The notes: a model not told the origin generated them from the letters alone. DNA of 31,762 nt from Bacteroidaceae bacterium (GCA_016302435.1 JAEDNQ010000004.1:1-31762); one strand, 5' to 3'. Counted from the first letter of the stretch, positions 19,105-28,544 are shown. Numbers and translations: made by a program.

Positions 19105-19166
19105 CGGATAATATCCATCAAATCACCTCGCCCCCCACCCTTGCATTCACACAACAGACCATATCC

Positions 19167-19724
19167 ATGACACCAGCTATAGAAAGACTCTTCCTCGCCT
19201 CCTTCCCCGAGAACGAGCGCCGCCCTCTCGCCTGGTTCCGCGAGTTGGCAGCCAACGAACCACGCATGCACCTCGTGGCTTACGATGCCGATGCACGCCC
19301 TGTGCCCGCACACGATGGCGAACAACATCCAGGCGATGCATCCCTCACCGACGAGCGAGCCATGCTCTGCTACTGGCACTTCGACACCTTCATCTATGTC
19401 GAATATCTGGCCGTCGACCCCACCCTGCGCGGAGGTGGCATAGGCCGCCGCATAATGGAGAGACTCGTCAGCGACAGCATGCTGCCCGTCATCCTCGAGG
19501 TCGAGCCCCCAACCGACCAGCTCACCACCCGTCGTGTGGCCTTCTACCAGCGCCTCGGCTTCCAGCTGCTGCCCGACCCCTATGTGCAGCCCTCCTATGG
19601 AGTAGTGCCAGGCATGCCCCTGCGACTGATGCTTCATAGCCTCAATGCCCCTGTGCCCCCACCGCCTGTGGCAGAGATGGTGAAACTCATCCACCGCCAT
19701 GTCTACGGACAGAAGCCAGACTAA
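19167..19724 (+). CDS. GNAT-family N-acetyltransferase
   Basis: The 185-residue product has the acetyl-CoA-binding motif of GNAT enzymes: YVEYLAVDPTLRGGGIGRRIMERL (key R-GGGIG-R near residues 91-96), followed by VILEVEPP and FYQRLGF, the usual motif B. The substrate is not predictable. The C-terminal 30 residues are Pro/His-rich. The gene follows the glycosyltransferase with a 62-nt gap and may be co-transcribed, but a link to glycan synthesis is only positional. Part of its 3' end is repeated 57 bp downstream, beyond the stop codon. Confidence 0.85.
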   Translation: MTPAIERLFLASFPENERRPLAWFRELAANEPRMHLVAYDADARPVPAHDGEQHPGDASLTDERAMLCYWHFDTFIYVEYLAVDPTLRGGGIGRRIMERLVSDSMLPVILEVEPPTDQLTTRRVAFYQRLGFQLLPDPYVQPSYGVVPGMPLRLMLHSLNAPVPPPPVAEMVKLIHRHVYGQKPD

Positions 19725-19774
19725 TGACCTTCCGAAACGCCAATGAGCGGACACCATGGCTACGGACAGAAGCC
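19697..19774. repeat. 21-bp near-exact direct repeat at the GNAT 3' end
   Basis: CCATGTCTACGGACAGAAGC at 19697 (last codons of the GNAT gene) recurs at 19754-19774 with one change (GGCTACGG). The offset is 57 bp, that is 19 codons. The second copy is non-coding. The remainder of 19775-19950 holds nothing I can identify. Confidence 0.75.
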
Positions 19775-19950
19775 TGGCTCTACAGACCATCCTACACCCA
19801 ATGATAGAGCCCCTGCCAGCAGACAGCCCATGCATCCAAAGCGCAAACAAGTTGCAAAGCAAAAGTTGCAATAATCACAATTATAACCGACCGCAACGCT
19901 TCTTATATGAAAAATATTTTAAAAAACAGACAAAAGCTCTTTGCAACTCA

Positions 19951-19980
19951 TTGCACACACGCGAGAAATAATTAACTTTG
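19951..19980 (+). promoter_or_regulatory. pckA promoter (-33/-7)
   Basis: TTG (19951-19953), a 19-nt spacer and TAACTTTG (19973-19980) match the Bacteroidetes promoter. The leader to pckA would be about 175 nt, long enough for post-transcriptional control, but no known riboswitch is recognised in it. Confidence 0.75.
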
Positions 19981-20163
19981 TACCGTATTTTCGGACTGGC
20001 TACAAGTGACAGCAAGCCCACGTGGCATGTACAAACCACAAGCGGCAGCCCACCCACCACTGATTTTACATCGCTATGTCAAAAATATTGACGAAAAAAG
20101 AAGAAATAAATCGGATAAGAAAATAATTCAGATATTATTCACATTATAAACAACAAAAGTACT

Positions 20164-21762
20164 ATGGCATTAGATTTGACAAAGTATGGTATCACTGGTT
20201 CAACAGTGATTGCGCACAATCCTTCTTACGAAGAACTCTTCAAGGCAGAAACAGACCCAGCTCTCGAAGGCTACGAAAAGGGTCAGGAGACTGAGCTCGG
20301 TGCAGCCAACGTTATGACTGGTATCTACACAGGTCGCTCTCCTAAGGACAAGTACATCGTTATGGACGCTAACTCAAAGGACACTGTATGGTGGACAACT
20401 GAGGGCTACAAGAACGACAACCACCCAATGTCAGAGGAGGTTTGGGCTACTGTCAAGGACCTCGCCGTTAAGGAGCTCTGCAACAAGAACCTCTACGTCG
20501 TAGACGCATTCTGCGGCGCAAACAAGGACACTCGCATGGCTGTCCGCTTCATCGTTGAGGTAGCATGGCAGGCACACTTCGTTACAAACATGTTCATCCA
20601 GCCAACAGCTGAGGAACTCGCTGAGTTCGAGCCAAACTTCGTTATCTACAATGCCTCTAAGGCTAAGGTTGAGAACTACAAGGAGCTCGGCCTCAACTCT
20701 GAGACTTGCGTTGCCTTCAACGTTACAAGCCGCGAGCAGGTTATCATCAACACATGGTACGGCGGTGAGATGAAGAAGGGTATGTTCTCTATGATGAACT
20801 ACTACCTCCCACTCCAGGGCATCGCTTCTATGCACTGCTCTGCCAACTGCGACATGAACGGTGAGAACACAGCTATCTTCTTCGGCCTCTCAGGCACAGG
20901 TAAGACTACCCTCTCTACAGATCCTAAGCGCCGCCTCATCGGTGACGACGAACACGGATGGGATGACAACGGCGTCTTCAACTTCGAGGGCGGATGCTAC
21001 GCAAAGGTTATCGGCCTCTCTAAGGAGCACGAGCCAGACATCTACGGAGCCATCAAGCGCAACGCTCTCCTCGAGAACGTTACAGTATCTGCAGACGGCA
21101 AGATCGACTTCAACGACAAGTCTGTCACTGAGAACACTCGCGTGTCTTACCCAATCAACCACATCAAGAACATCCAGCCAGGTTCATCTGCACCAGCTGC
21201 CAAGAACGTCATCTTCCTCTCTGCCGACGCCTTCGGAGTACTCCCTCCAGTGTCTATCCTCACACCAGCACAGACACAGTACTACTTCCTCTCAGGCTTC
21301 ACAGCTAAGCTTGCAGGTACAGAGCGCGGCATCACAGAGCCAACTCCAACATTCTCTGCTTGCTTCGGCCAGGCATTCCTTGAGCTCCACCCAACAAAGT
21401 ACGCTGAGGAACTCGTGAAGAAGATGGAGAAGAGCGGTGCTAAGGCATACCTCGTCAACACAGGCTGGAACGGTACAGGCAAGCGTATCTCTATTCCAGA
21501 TACACGCGGTATCATCGACGCTATCCTCGATGGCTCAATCCTCAAGGCTGAGACAAAGAAGATCCCAATGTTCGACTTCGAAGTGCCAACAGCTCTTCCA
21601 AACGTCAACCCAGCTATCCTCGACCCACGCGACACTTACGAGTGCGCATGCCAGTGGGAGGAGAAGGCTAAGGACCTCGCCGCTCGCTTCATCAAGAACT
21701 TTGAGAAGTACACTACAAACGAGGCTGGCAAGGCTCTTGTCGCTGCAGGTCCACAGCTCTAA
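20164..21762 (+). CDS. pckA: Phosphoenolpyruvate carboxykinase (ATP)
   Basis: PckA interconverts oxaloacetate + ATP and PEP + CO2 + ADP; in succinate-forming anaerobes it can run towards oxaloacetate. The 532-residue product is full length. Key motifs are the P-loop [11 protein letters not shown] (about 241-251), the metal-binding [14 protein letters not shown] just after it, the substrate-site [14 protein letters not shown] (about 197-210) and [15 protein letters not shown]. The codon use is strongly biased to a small codon set, which suggests high expression. It is flanked by its own promoter and terminator, so it is monocistronic. With frdCAB and korAB it covers central steps of the reductive carbon route. 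Confidence 0.98.
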   Translation: MALDLTKYGITGSTVIAHNPSYEELFKAETDPALEGYEKGQETELGAANVMTGIYTGRSPKDKYIVMDANSKDTVWWTTEGYKNDNHPMSEEVWATVKDLAVKELCNKNLYVVDAFCGANKDTRMAVRFIVEVAWQAHFVTNMFIQPTAEELAEFEPNFVIYNASKAKVENYKELGLNSETCVAFNVTSREQVIINTWYGGEMKKGMFSMMNYYLPLQGIASMHCSANCDMNGENTAIFFGLSGTGKTTLSTDPKRRLIGDDEHGWDDNGVFNFEGGCYAKVIGLSKEHEPDIYGAIKRNALLENVTVSADGKIDFNDKSVTENTRVSYPINHIKNIQPGSSAPAAKNVIFLSADAFGVLPPVSILTPAQTQYYFLSGFTAKLAGTERGITEPTPTFSACFGQAFLELHPTKYAEELVKKMEKSGAKAYLVNTGWNGTGKRISIPDTRGIIDAILDGSILKAETKKIPMFDFEVPTALPNVNPAILDPRDTYECACQWEEKAKDLAARFIKNFEKYTTNEAGKALVAAGPQL

Positions 21763-21825
21763 TAGCAGCTCAAATAGCGCAAGCCCCCACCTTATGACAC
21801 ATACATCAAGGTGAAGCTTATACAT

Positions 21826-21866
21826 AAGGCGCATACGTCACATCATCCGACGTATGCGCCTTTCTT
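21826..21866 (+). terminator. pckA terminator
   Basis: A perfect stem of at least 12 bp (21828-21839 with 21849-21860, extendable by AA/TT outside) is followed by TTTCTTATG, about 65 nt after the pckA stop. It also lies downstream of the convergent permease, but the minus-strand tail is not T-rich. Confidence 0.8.
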
Positions 21867-21975
21867 ATGCCTCTGATTCAGACCGGGGACACAGGCTTGG
21901 CGAAGCCGACACGCATATAACCTCTGTGCTGTGATAGCATCAGACGTTTTGGCGAAAGACCTCAGAAAGATTATT

Positions 21976-23393
21976 TCAGGATTGTTTCTCAATTGTCTTT
22001 TCCTTCGGCAGCACAAGGTTGAGCAGGACGGCAAGGAGGAAGACTACAGCAACACAGTTATCGGCAAAGACAGTGCGCACAATGTCAGGGAAGATGTCAA
22101 ACATGCCTGTTGCCTGGGTGAATCCGAGACCGACGCTGAGCGAGAGACTGACGATGACCATGTTGCGCTGTGAGAAACCGCTGCGCGCCATCATGCCAAA
22201 GCCAGCGAAAAGTATGCTGCCAAACATCATGATGGTGCATCCGCCAAGGACGGCTTGCGGTATTGTGGTTAGAGCATATCCCACGGATGGGAAGATGCCT
22301 CCTAATATCATGATGAGCGCGCCAAGAGCTATGGTGAAACGGTTGACAACTCCCGAGATGGCTGCCAGACCTACGTTCTGGCTGAAGGAGGTGATGGGAG
22401 TGCAGCCGAAGAGGCCAGATACGCTGCTTATGAATCCGTCGCAGCTGATGGCCGCTCCCATCTCGTACTTATGAGGGTTGCGCTTGAGGGCTCCGTTGCA
22501 CAGGGCTGACGTGTCGCCTATAGTCTCGGTGGCTGAGACGAGATATACGGCCACGACGGAGAGAAGGGCACCGATGTTTATCTCTGGAGTGAAGGGCAGG
22601 ATATGTGGCATGGAGAAGAGATAGTCTCGGTGGCTGAGACGAGATATACGGCCACGACGGAGAGAAGGGCACCGATGTTTATCTCTGGAGTGAAGGGCAG
22701 GATATGTGGCATGGAGAAGAGAGGCTGCTCCGTTATGCCACTCAGGTTTACCATGCCCATGAGGGAGGCGAGGATATATCCCACAATAAGCCCGACGAGG
22801 ACAGAGAGAGAACGTATAAAGCCCTTGGCAAAAACCTGACACAGGAGACAGGCGAGCAAGGTGACGCTGCCCACTATCCAGTTGGCTATGCTGCCAAAGT
22901 CTGCTGCTCCTTGACCGCCAGCGAAAGAGTTGGCACCGATAGGCAGCAGCGAGAATCCTATGGCTGTGACCACCGTAGCTGCCACCACATGGGGGACAAG
23001 CTTTATCCAATATTTGGCAAAGAGGCCCAACACCCCCTCGACGAGTCCGCCTATGATGACAGCCCCCATGAGGACTCCCATGCCCTGAGAGGCTGCTATG
23101 CTGATAGCGATGGACAGGAAGGTGAACGAGATGCCCATGACTATAGGCAGTCGGGAGCCTATGCGCCAGATGGGGTAAAGCTGCACTAATGTGCCTATAC
23201 CAGCTATCACCATGCAGTTTTGTATGAGCATTGCGCTGGTGGCACTGTCAAGCCCTACGGCATTGGCCAAAATCATGATTGGTGTGATGTTGCTGACAAA
23301 CATGGCCAGAACATGCTGCAGTCCGAAAGGTAGAGCTTTGGCCACTGGCACTCTACCGTCGAGTTTGTAAAGGTTGTCGATGGTTTGCTTCAT
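21976..23393 (-). pseudogene. NCS2-family nucleobase (probably purine/xanthine) permease, frameshifted
   Basis: Two overlapping frames together encode one NCS2 membrane transporter. The N-terminal frame (from 23393, MKQTIDNLYKLDGR) runs for 271 residues and stops at 22578. The C-terminal frame resumes with SATETIGDTSALCNG and ends at 21976. The break coincides with an exact 101-bp tandem duplication (22520-22721). Removing one copy joins the frames into a continuous 438-residue protein, the normal NCS2 length, with the conserved Glu helix SATETIGD and the QN.G motif (SFSQNVGL) more typical of purine than of uracil carriers. As written the gene is broken. It could be a recent mutation, a switchable state or an assembly artefact. 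It is convergent with pckA. Confidence 0.88.
22520..22721. repeat. Perfect 101-bp tandem duplication within the permease gene
   Basis: Positions 22520-22620 and 22621-22721 are identical base for base. The unit is not a multiple of 3, so it shifts the frame. It covers codons for the IGALLSVVAVYLVSATET helix and the preceding loop. Confidence 0.95.
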
Positions 23394-23444
23394 CTTTTAG
23401 TGAAATGTGTATGAGAGCTGAGTCTGTCTTTTTTGTTTCATGTG

Positions 23445-23452
23445 CAAAGTTA
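23445..23452 (-). promoter_or_regulatory. Permease promoter -7 box
   Basis: Minus-strand TAACTTTG fits the -7 consensus, 51 nt before the permease start. No clean TTG is present at the right distance. The rest of 23453-23610 shows nothing identifiable. Confidence 0.5.
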
Positions 23453-23611
23453 AGAAATTCTTTTCACTTATAGGCTATCATGAGATGAAATAGTCACGAG
23501 TGATGGTGAAAGATTGGATAATGTCTGTTATCTTCATTCCTTTGCTATGCTATCCGCTGGGGTTGTCCTCATCGTCTTGTGGATTCAAATGTGGGTGAGA
23601 TGAAAATAACA

Positions 23612-23642
23612 GGGGGTGGTTTTCGTCTATGAAACCACCCCC
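23612..23642 (-). terminator. Terminator after the GH127 gene
   Basis: GGGGGTGGTTTTC (23612-23624) pairs with GAAACCACCCCC (23631-23642), with one bulged T. The minus-strand transcript then enters TGTTATTTTC. It lies 36 nt past the GH127 stop, with the repeat copy at 23649-23676 in between. Confidence 0.75.
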
Positions 23643-23648
23643 AATATA

Positions 23649-23676
23649 TATAAGTAGGTGTGCAAAATGATTTTTA
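23649..23676. repeat. Solo copy of the 11212-11379 element arm
   Basis: The 28 bp here are identical to 11211-11238, the left end of the inverted-repeat element (TATAAGTAGGTGTGC...). No second arm follows. It begins one base beyond the GH127 stop codon and reads in the same sense as the element's right arm relative to that gene. Confidence 0.9.
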
Positions 23677-23677
23677 A

Positions 23678-26167
23678 TCACTTCACGCTCCACTCGAATA
23701 CTCCGCAGCTGTAGTCGGCTGGCTGCTTTATCTCGAGCTTCATGGCTGATGTCTTGACTGGCTCGAAGTTGACGATGTTGGCTGCTCCTTTCACCACACC
23801 ATATTCGGTGAGGTTCTTCACGGGCACCCACTCGCCCTTGTCGTTCTTGTAGTAGAGCTTCCAGCTTTCTGGCACTCGGCATCCGCCCCATGGGCCGTCG
23901 TCAAACCAGTATACGGTGGATGTGCTCACGGTTTCTGCCTTGGCAAAGTCATAGGCAAGCCATTCTGTGGTGTTCTTGGCTGGCCACCAGTGGGTGTATG
24001 GCACTGAACGGTCGGTGGCATCGGCTGGCACGAGGCGGTCGTTGATGGCTGAAAGGGCTGGCAGGCGCTTGGTGCTAGCTGAGATTTTGCTCTCTGAGGC
24101 TATGGACGCAGGGAGGGCTGGTGTGGTGGCTGTGAGGTCTTGTGGTATCCAGACGGTCATCTTGCCAGGACCACGGTGTGCCCATGCGTAGTAGGGGATG
24201 AGGACGAGCTTCTCGTCGGCAGCGTGGAGCTTGCCCGCCTTGTCGAAGGTGAGGGTCTGTGCGTCGGTGGTGAGGGTCTGAACGTTGGTGTTCATGATTT
24301 CCTTGTTGCCGAGTGTGAACTTTGGCTCTTGGTTGATGAGGACAGAGAGGACGTCGCACTTGTTGTCGGGCCACTCTGCACAGTAGACGATAGGTCCACG
24401 CTCTACTGCCACGCGTCCCTTGTCGGCTGCTACCTGTCCGTTGGCGCGTACGGTGCGTGGCTCCATGTCGAAGTGGATCTCTACTTTGTCACCCTTCTTC
24501 CATGTGCGGTCGATGACGAAGTAGCCCTGCTGGAGTGGGCTCTCCACTGCCTCGCCGTTGACCTTGACGGTGTAGCCGAGGCGCTTGCCGTCGGTGTAGG
24601 TGTAGAGGTTGCTTGGAACGACTTCTCCCTTGACCCATCCGGGTATGCGGATGTTGAGGGCGTACTTGCCTGCTCCGCCAGCTATCTTGAGGGTGATGTC
24701 GCCATCCCATGGATAGTTGGTCTCCTGCTGGAGTGTGACTTTCTTCTTGCCTACCTGCACGTTGACGGTATTGGAGTTGAAGAGGTTGATGTACAGGCTA
24801 TTGTCCTTGACGGCATAGATGTACTGTGGGAGGGATGGGATGAAACGGGCGGCATTGGATGGGCAGCATGCGCAGCCGAACCATGGCTGGCGCTGGTGCT
24901 GGCCGATGCTCTGGAGGGGGTTGGGGTAGAAGAACTTGCCTCCATCGATGGAGATGCCGGAGATGACGCCGTTGTAGAGTGAGCGTTCGAGGGCATCGTA
25001 GTACTTGGAGTCGCCATGGAGGAGGAAGAGGCGGTAGTTGAGGTAGACTTGTGCGATGGCGGCGCACGTCTCGCAGTAGGCGCTCATGTTGGGCAGTTCG
25101 TAGTTGGCTCCGAAGGCTTCGCCGCTGGCTGTTGCGCCCACACCGCCTGTGATGTAGTATTTCTTGCCTACGATGTTGTCCCAGATGCGGTCGATGGCAT
25201 CGATATATGACTTGTCGCCAGTGAGGGCAGCTATGTCCGCCATGCCTGCATACATGTAGCCAGCTCTGACGGCGTGTCCTACGGCTTCGTCCTGTTCACA
25301 TACGGGCTTGTGGCTCTGGCTGTAGTCGCTGAGGCTGTGGAAGTAGCCGTCGCTGTCGTAGAGTCCGTTACGGGTCTGCTTCCATGAGGCATCGCGCTTG
25401 CCTCTCTTGTCGAGGAAGAACTTTGCCATGTCGAGGTATTTCTTGTCGCCTGTGGCAATGTAGAGTTTGGCGAGTCCCATCTCGGCTATCTGGTGTCCGG
25501 GCACGACGCTTGCCTGTCCTGGCTTGTCGCCTACCTCGCGGCATACGCAGTCGGCGTATTTGATGGCTACGTTGAGGAAGTTTTTCTTGCCTGTGGCATA
25601 GTAGTGGGCTACGGCTGCCTCACAGAGGTGTCCGAGGTTGTAGAACTCGTGGCTAAGGTCTTCCACTCTCTCCCATCGCTTGGCTCCGGCCCAGTTGTGT
25701 GGCTTGGCGGGATTCTGTGTGCGCGAGGTGTAGAGGTAGCCATCGGGTTCCTGTCCTGAGGCTATGACCGCCACGACGCTGTCCACGTACTTGTCGAGTC
25801 TGCCTCCCTTGAACTTGGCGTTGGGGTAGGTCTGGAGGAGATAGCTGGCTCCCTCGATGGTCTTGTACGGGTCGGTGTCGTCGAAGGAGAAGGTGCCATC
25901 TTTTATCTCGAAGACCTTGCTTGGGTCCTTGATGTGCTGGGCGGCATTGCTGAAGTTGGTGTAGCGTCCGGTCTCCTCGCTCTTGGAGAAGGCAAGGGGG
26001 ATGGTGACATTCTGGCTGGCGTCGAGGCGCTGTCCCCAGAAGGTTTGCTGGGCTACTTTGACCTTAGTGAAGGGTACTTGGGTGATGGGGTAGCCTCCGT
26101 TCTTGTCTTGGGCTACCATGCTGACGGCTGATGCGGCTGCCAGCGTGAGCACGATGAGTCTTTTCAT
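23678..26167 (-). CDS. Secreted GH127 beta-L-arabinofuranosidase
   Basis: GH127 enzymes are Zn-dependent, Cys-nucleophile exo-enzymes that release beta-L-arabinofuranose, and some act on other pectin side-chain sugars. The 829-residue product begins with a signal peptide (MKRLIVLTLAAASAVSMVAQ), which fixes the start at 26167 even though the frame is open to 26347. Probable metal ligands and nucleophile are Glu366 and Cys368 in YCETCA and Cys434/Cys435 in FGCACCPSN, matching the E-x-C and CC layout of HypBA1. The (alpha/alpha)6 barrel is followed by beta-sandwich domains. The last 140 or so residues (VYWFDDGPWGGCRVPESWKL cut to WFDDGPWGG..VPESW) look like an F5/8-type carbohydrate-binding module. 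It has its own promoter and terminator and complements PL11 and GH43. Confidence 0.9.
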   Translation of the reverse strand: MKRLIVLTLAAASAVSMVAQDKNGGYPITQVPFTKVKVAQQTFWGQRLDASQNVTIPLAFSKSEETGRYTNFSNAAQHIKDPSKVFEIKDGTFSFDDTDPYKTIEGASYLLQTYPNAKFKGGRLDKYVDSVVAVIASGQEPDGYLYTSRTQNPAKPHNWAGAKRWERVEDLSHEFYNLGHLCEAAVAHYYATGKKNFLNVAIKYADCVCREVGDKPGQASVVPGHQIAEMGLAKLYIATGDKKYLDMAKFFLDKRGKRDASWKQTRNGLYDSDGYFHSLSDYSQSHKPVCEQDEAVGHAVRAGYMYAGMADIAALTGDKSYIDAIDRIWDNIVGKKYYITGGVGATASGEAFGANYELPNMSAYCETCAAIAQVYLNYRLFLLHGDSKYYDALERSLYNGVISGISIDGGKFFYPNPLQSIGQHQRQPWFGCACCPSNAARFIPSLPQYIYAVKDNSLYINLFNSNTVNVQVGKKKVTLQQETNYPWDGDITLKIAGGAGKYALNIRIPGWVKGEVVPSNLYTYTDGKRLGYTVKVNGEAVESPLQQGYFVIDRTWKKGDKVEIHFDMEPRTVRANGQVAADKGRVAVERGPIVYCAEWPDNKCDVLSVLINQEPKFTLGNKEIMNTNVQTLTTDAQTLTFDKAGKLHAADEKLVLIPYYAWAHRGPGKMTVWIPQDLTATTPALPASIASESKISASTKRLPALSAINDRLVPADATDRSVPYTHWWPAKNTTEWLAYDFAKAETVSTSTVYWFDDGPWGGCRVPESWKLYYKNDKGEWVPVKNLTEYGVVKGAANIVNFEPVKTSAMKLEIKQPADYSCGVFEWSVK

Positions 26168-26355
26168 TAATTTAAATATGTGTGGTTTTAGGTTGATAGT
26201 TGCGTTGGTTAGTTTGAGGTGGGGTTCTGAGATATTTCCGCCGTCAAAAGGATTAATGTTTGAGAGTGCCGAGAGGGTTGGGACGGGGGCGTTGTCTGCC
26301 CCTGTGGCAGGATGGGCGGCTGCCGTCAGTGGTGGCATCTGTCTCAATCATGATG

Positions 26356-26385
26356 CAAAGATAGGTTTTTCTTTCCGTATGGCAA
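26356..26385 (-). promoter_or_regulatory. GH127 promoter (-33/-7)
   Basis: On the minus strand TTG (26383-26385), a 19-nt spacer and TATCTTTG (26356-26363) match the Bacteroidetes promoter. It implies a leader of about 180 nt before the GH127 start. Confidence 0.7.
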
Positions 26386-26498
26386 TAACAAAATACAATA
26401 TTTTTTCGTTAGTTGTTTGGGATTTGTGTCTTTTTGTACGCTATTTTCAGACGGTCTGATTCAAATTTGTACTATTTTGTCATTCTCTTGCTCGAATA

Positions 26499-26530
26499 TT
26501 TGGTTATTTTGTCAAGAAGATGTAACTTTG
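26499..26530 (+). promoter_or_regulatory. korAB promoter (-33/-7)
   Basis: TTTG (26499-26502), a 20-nt spacer and TAACTTTG (26523-26530) match the consensus. The leader before korA is about 155 nt and contains CAAAATGTA twice (26536-26544 and about 26571-26579) around a short AGACA/TGTCT hairpin. Confidence 0.75.
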
Positions 26531-26693
26531 CACTCGCAAAATGTAAGCAGACAACTAACATTTGTCTACAAAATGTATTAGAATCGGATAAAATTGGATA
26601 AATAATAACACACTCAATATAAAGACAGGCAAAAAACTCTAAGGACAGCAATGCCCTGAAGAGCACGAAGCCCTAAACAAACTTTTCAAGCTT

Positions 26694-28544
26694 ATGGCAG
26701 AAACATTGGAAATGAAGGAACTTGCAGAAGTCGTCGTACGCTTCTCAGGTGACTCTGGCGATGGCATGCAGCTGGCCGGAAACATCTTTTCTACAGTGTC
26801 AGCCACTGTAGGTAACAGTATCAGTACATTCCCCGACTATCCAGCGGACATCCGCGCTCCGCAAGGCTCACTGACTGGCGTGAGCGGTTTTCAGGTACAT
26901 ATAGGCGCAGACATGGTGTACACTCCTGGCGACAAGTGTGACGTGCTCGTGGCCATGAATGCGGCAGCCCTCAAGACACAATATAAATATGCTAAGCCGG
27001 GAGCCGCCATCATCATCGACACCGACTCCTTCCAGGCGGCAGACCTCAAGAAGGCAGCATTTGCCACCGACGACTATCTCGGAGAGATGGGCATAGACCC
27101 AGACCGCGTCATCGCCTGCCCCATCACACAGATGGTCAAGGACTGTCTGGCCGACTCAGGCATGGACGTCAAGGCCATGCTCAAGTGTCGCAACATGTTC
27201 GCCCTCGGTCTCGTCTGCTGGCTCTTCGACCGCGACCTCGACATAGCGTTCAACTTCCTCAGGGAGAAGTTTGCTAAGAAGCCTGCTGTGGCTGAGGCCA
27301 ACATCAAGGTCATCCAGGCTGGTCACGACTACGGACACAATACACACAGCTCTGTGGCTAACGTGTATCGCATAGAGACAAAGAACAAGGTGGCAGGACG
27401 CTACATGGACATCACTGGAAATAAGGCAACAGCCTACGGATTCATCGCTGCAGCTGAAAAGGCAGGCCTCAAGCTCTACCTCGGCTCATACCCCATCACT
27501 CCAGCCACTGACGTGCTGCACGAACTCTCCAAGCACAAGTCGCTCGGCGTGACAACCGTGCAGTGTGAGGACGAGATAGCAGGATGCGCATCGGCTGTGG
27601 GAGCATCTTTCGCCGGAGCTCTTGCCGTGACATCAACATCTGGTCCCGGTATATGCCTCAAGTCGGAGGCTATGAACCTCGCCGTCATCATGGAGCTCCC
27701 TCTCGTCGTCCTCGACGTGCAGCGCGGCGGACCAGCCACAGGTCTCCCAACAAAGTCGGAGCAGACAGACCTGCTGCAGGCACTCTTCGGACGCAACGGC
27801 GAAAGCCCTATGCCCGTCATTGCCGCCACTTCGCCAACAGACTGCTTCGAAGCCGCCTATGCCGCTTCAAAGATGGCACTCGAGCACATGACTCCTGTCA
27901 TCCTCATGACCGACGCATACGTGGCGAACGGTTCGGCTGCCTTCAAGCTCCCCAACCTCGCAGAGTACCCAGCCATCAACCCTCCATACGTGCCAGAGGA
28001 ACTCAAGGGCTCTTGGACACCATATATGAGAGACGAGAAGACAGGCGTGCGCTACTGGGCCGTGCCTGGACGACAGGGCTTCGAGCACATTCTCGGCGGA
28101 CTGGAGAAGGACAACAAGACTGGCGCCATCTCTACTGACCCTGAGAACCACAACCTCATGACTCACCTCCGACAGGAGAAGATAGACAAGATACCTGTGC
28201 CAGACCTTGAGGTCCTCGGCGACAAAGACGATGCTGACCTCCTCATCGTAGGCTTCGGAGGCACTTATGGCCATCTCCACGCTGCTATGGACGAGATGAG
28301 AGCCGAGGGCAAGAAGGTGGCCATGGCGCACTTCAAGTTTATCAACCCTCTGCCAGCCAACACTGCCGAAGTGCTTAGTAAGTACAAGAAAGTGGTAGTG
28401 GCAGAGCAGAACATGGGACAGCTTGCCGGATGGCTCCGCATGAAGGTCGACAACTTCGTTCCATACCAGTTCAACCAGGTGAAGGGACAGCCATTCGTCG
28501 TCAACGAGCTCGTCGCCTCTTTCAACGAGATTCTCAACAAGTAA
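26694..28544 (+). CDS. korA: 2-oxoglutarate:ferredoxin oxidoreductase, fused gamma-alpha subunit
   Basis: With KorB this subunit interconverts 2-oxoglutarate + CoA and succinyl-CoA + CO2 using ferredoxin. The 616-residue product is a fusion. The N-terminal gamma domain (about 10-195) opens with VRFSGDSGDGMQLAGNIF. The alpha domain begins near 240 with GNKATAYGFIAAAEKAGLKLYLGSYPITPATD (key YPITPATD) and includes TSTSGPGICLKSEAMNLA and the VQRGGPATGLPTKSEQTDLL substrate/CoA region, cited here by its core GGPATGLPTKSEQTD. No Fe-S motif is present, as usual for this subunit. korB follows after 162 nt. A related 2-oxoacid specificity cannot be ruled out from sequence alone. Confidence 0.94.
   Translation: MAETLEMKELAEVVVRFSGDSGDGMQLAGNIFSTVSATVGNSISTFPDYPADIRAPQGSLTGVSGFQVHIGADMVYTPGDKCDVLVAMNAAALKTQYKYAKPGAAIIIDTDSFQAADLKKAAFATDDYLGEMGIDPDRVIACPITQMVKDCLADSGMDVKAMLKCRNMFALGLVCWLFDRDLDIAFNFLREKFAKKPAVAEANIKVIQAGHDYGHNTHSSVANVYRIETKNKVAGRYMDITGNKATAYGFIAAAEKAGLKLYLGSYPITPATDVLHELSKHKSLGVTTVQCEDEIAGCASAVGASFAGALAVTSTSGPGICLKSEAMNLAVIMELPLVVLDVQRGGPATGLPTKSEQTDLLQALFGRNGESPMPVIAATSPTDCFEAAYAASKMALEHMTPVILMTDAYVANGSAAFKLPNLAEYPAINPPYVPEELKGSWTPYMRDEKTGVRYWAVPGRQGFEHILGGLEKDNKTGAISTDPENHNLMTHLRQEKIDKIPVPDLEVLGDKDDADLLIVGFGGTYGHLHAAMDEMRAEGKKVAMAHFKFINPLPANTAEVLSKYKKVVVAEQNMGQLAGWLRMKVDNFVPYQFNQVKGQPFVVNELVASFNEILNK

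Noticed and set aside
19062..19871. 269-codon minus-strand open frame opposite the GNAT gene
   Set aside because: The plus-strand GNAT motif is convincing and the antisense frame spans intergenic DNA without a promoter.
19981..20163. Riboswitch in the pckA leader
   Set aside because: The leader is long but I see no known aptamer core or terminator/antiterminator pair.
26168..26347. N-terminal extension of the GH127 frame to 26347
   Set aside because: The extra 60 residues precede a perfect signal peptide and overlap the predicted leader downstream of the promoter.
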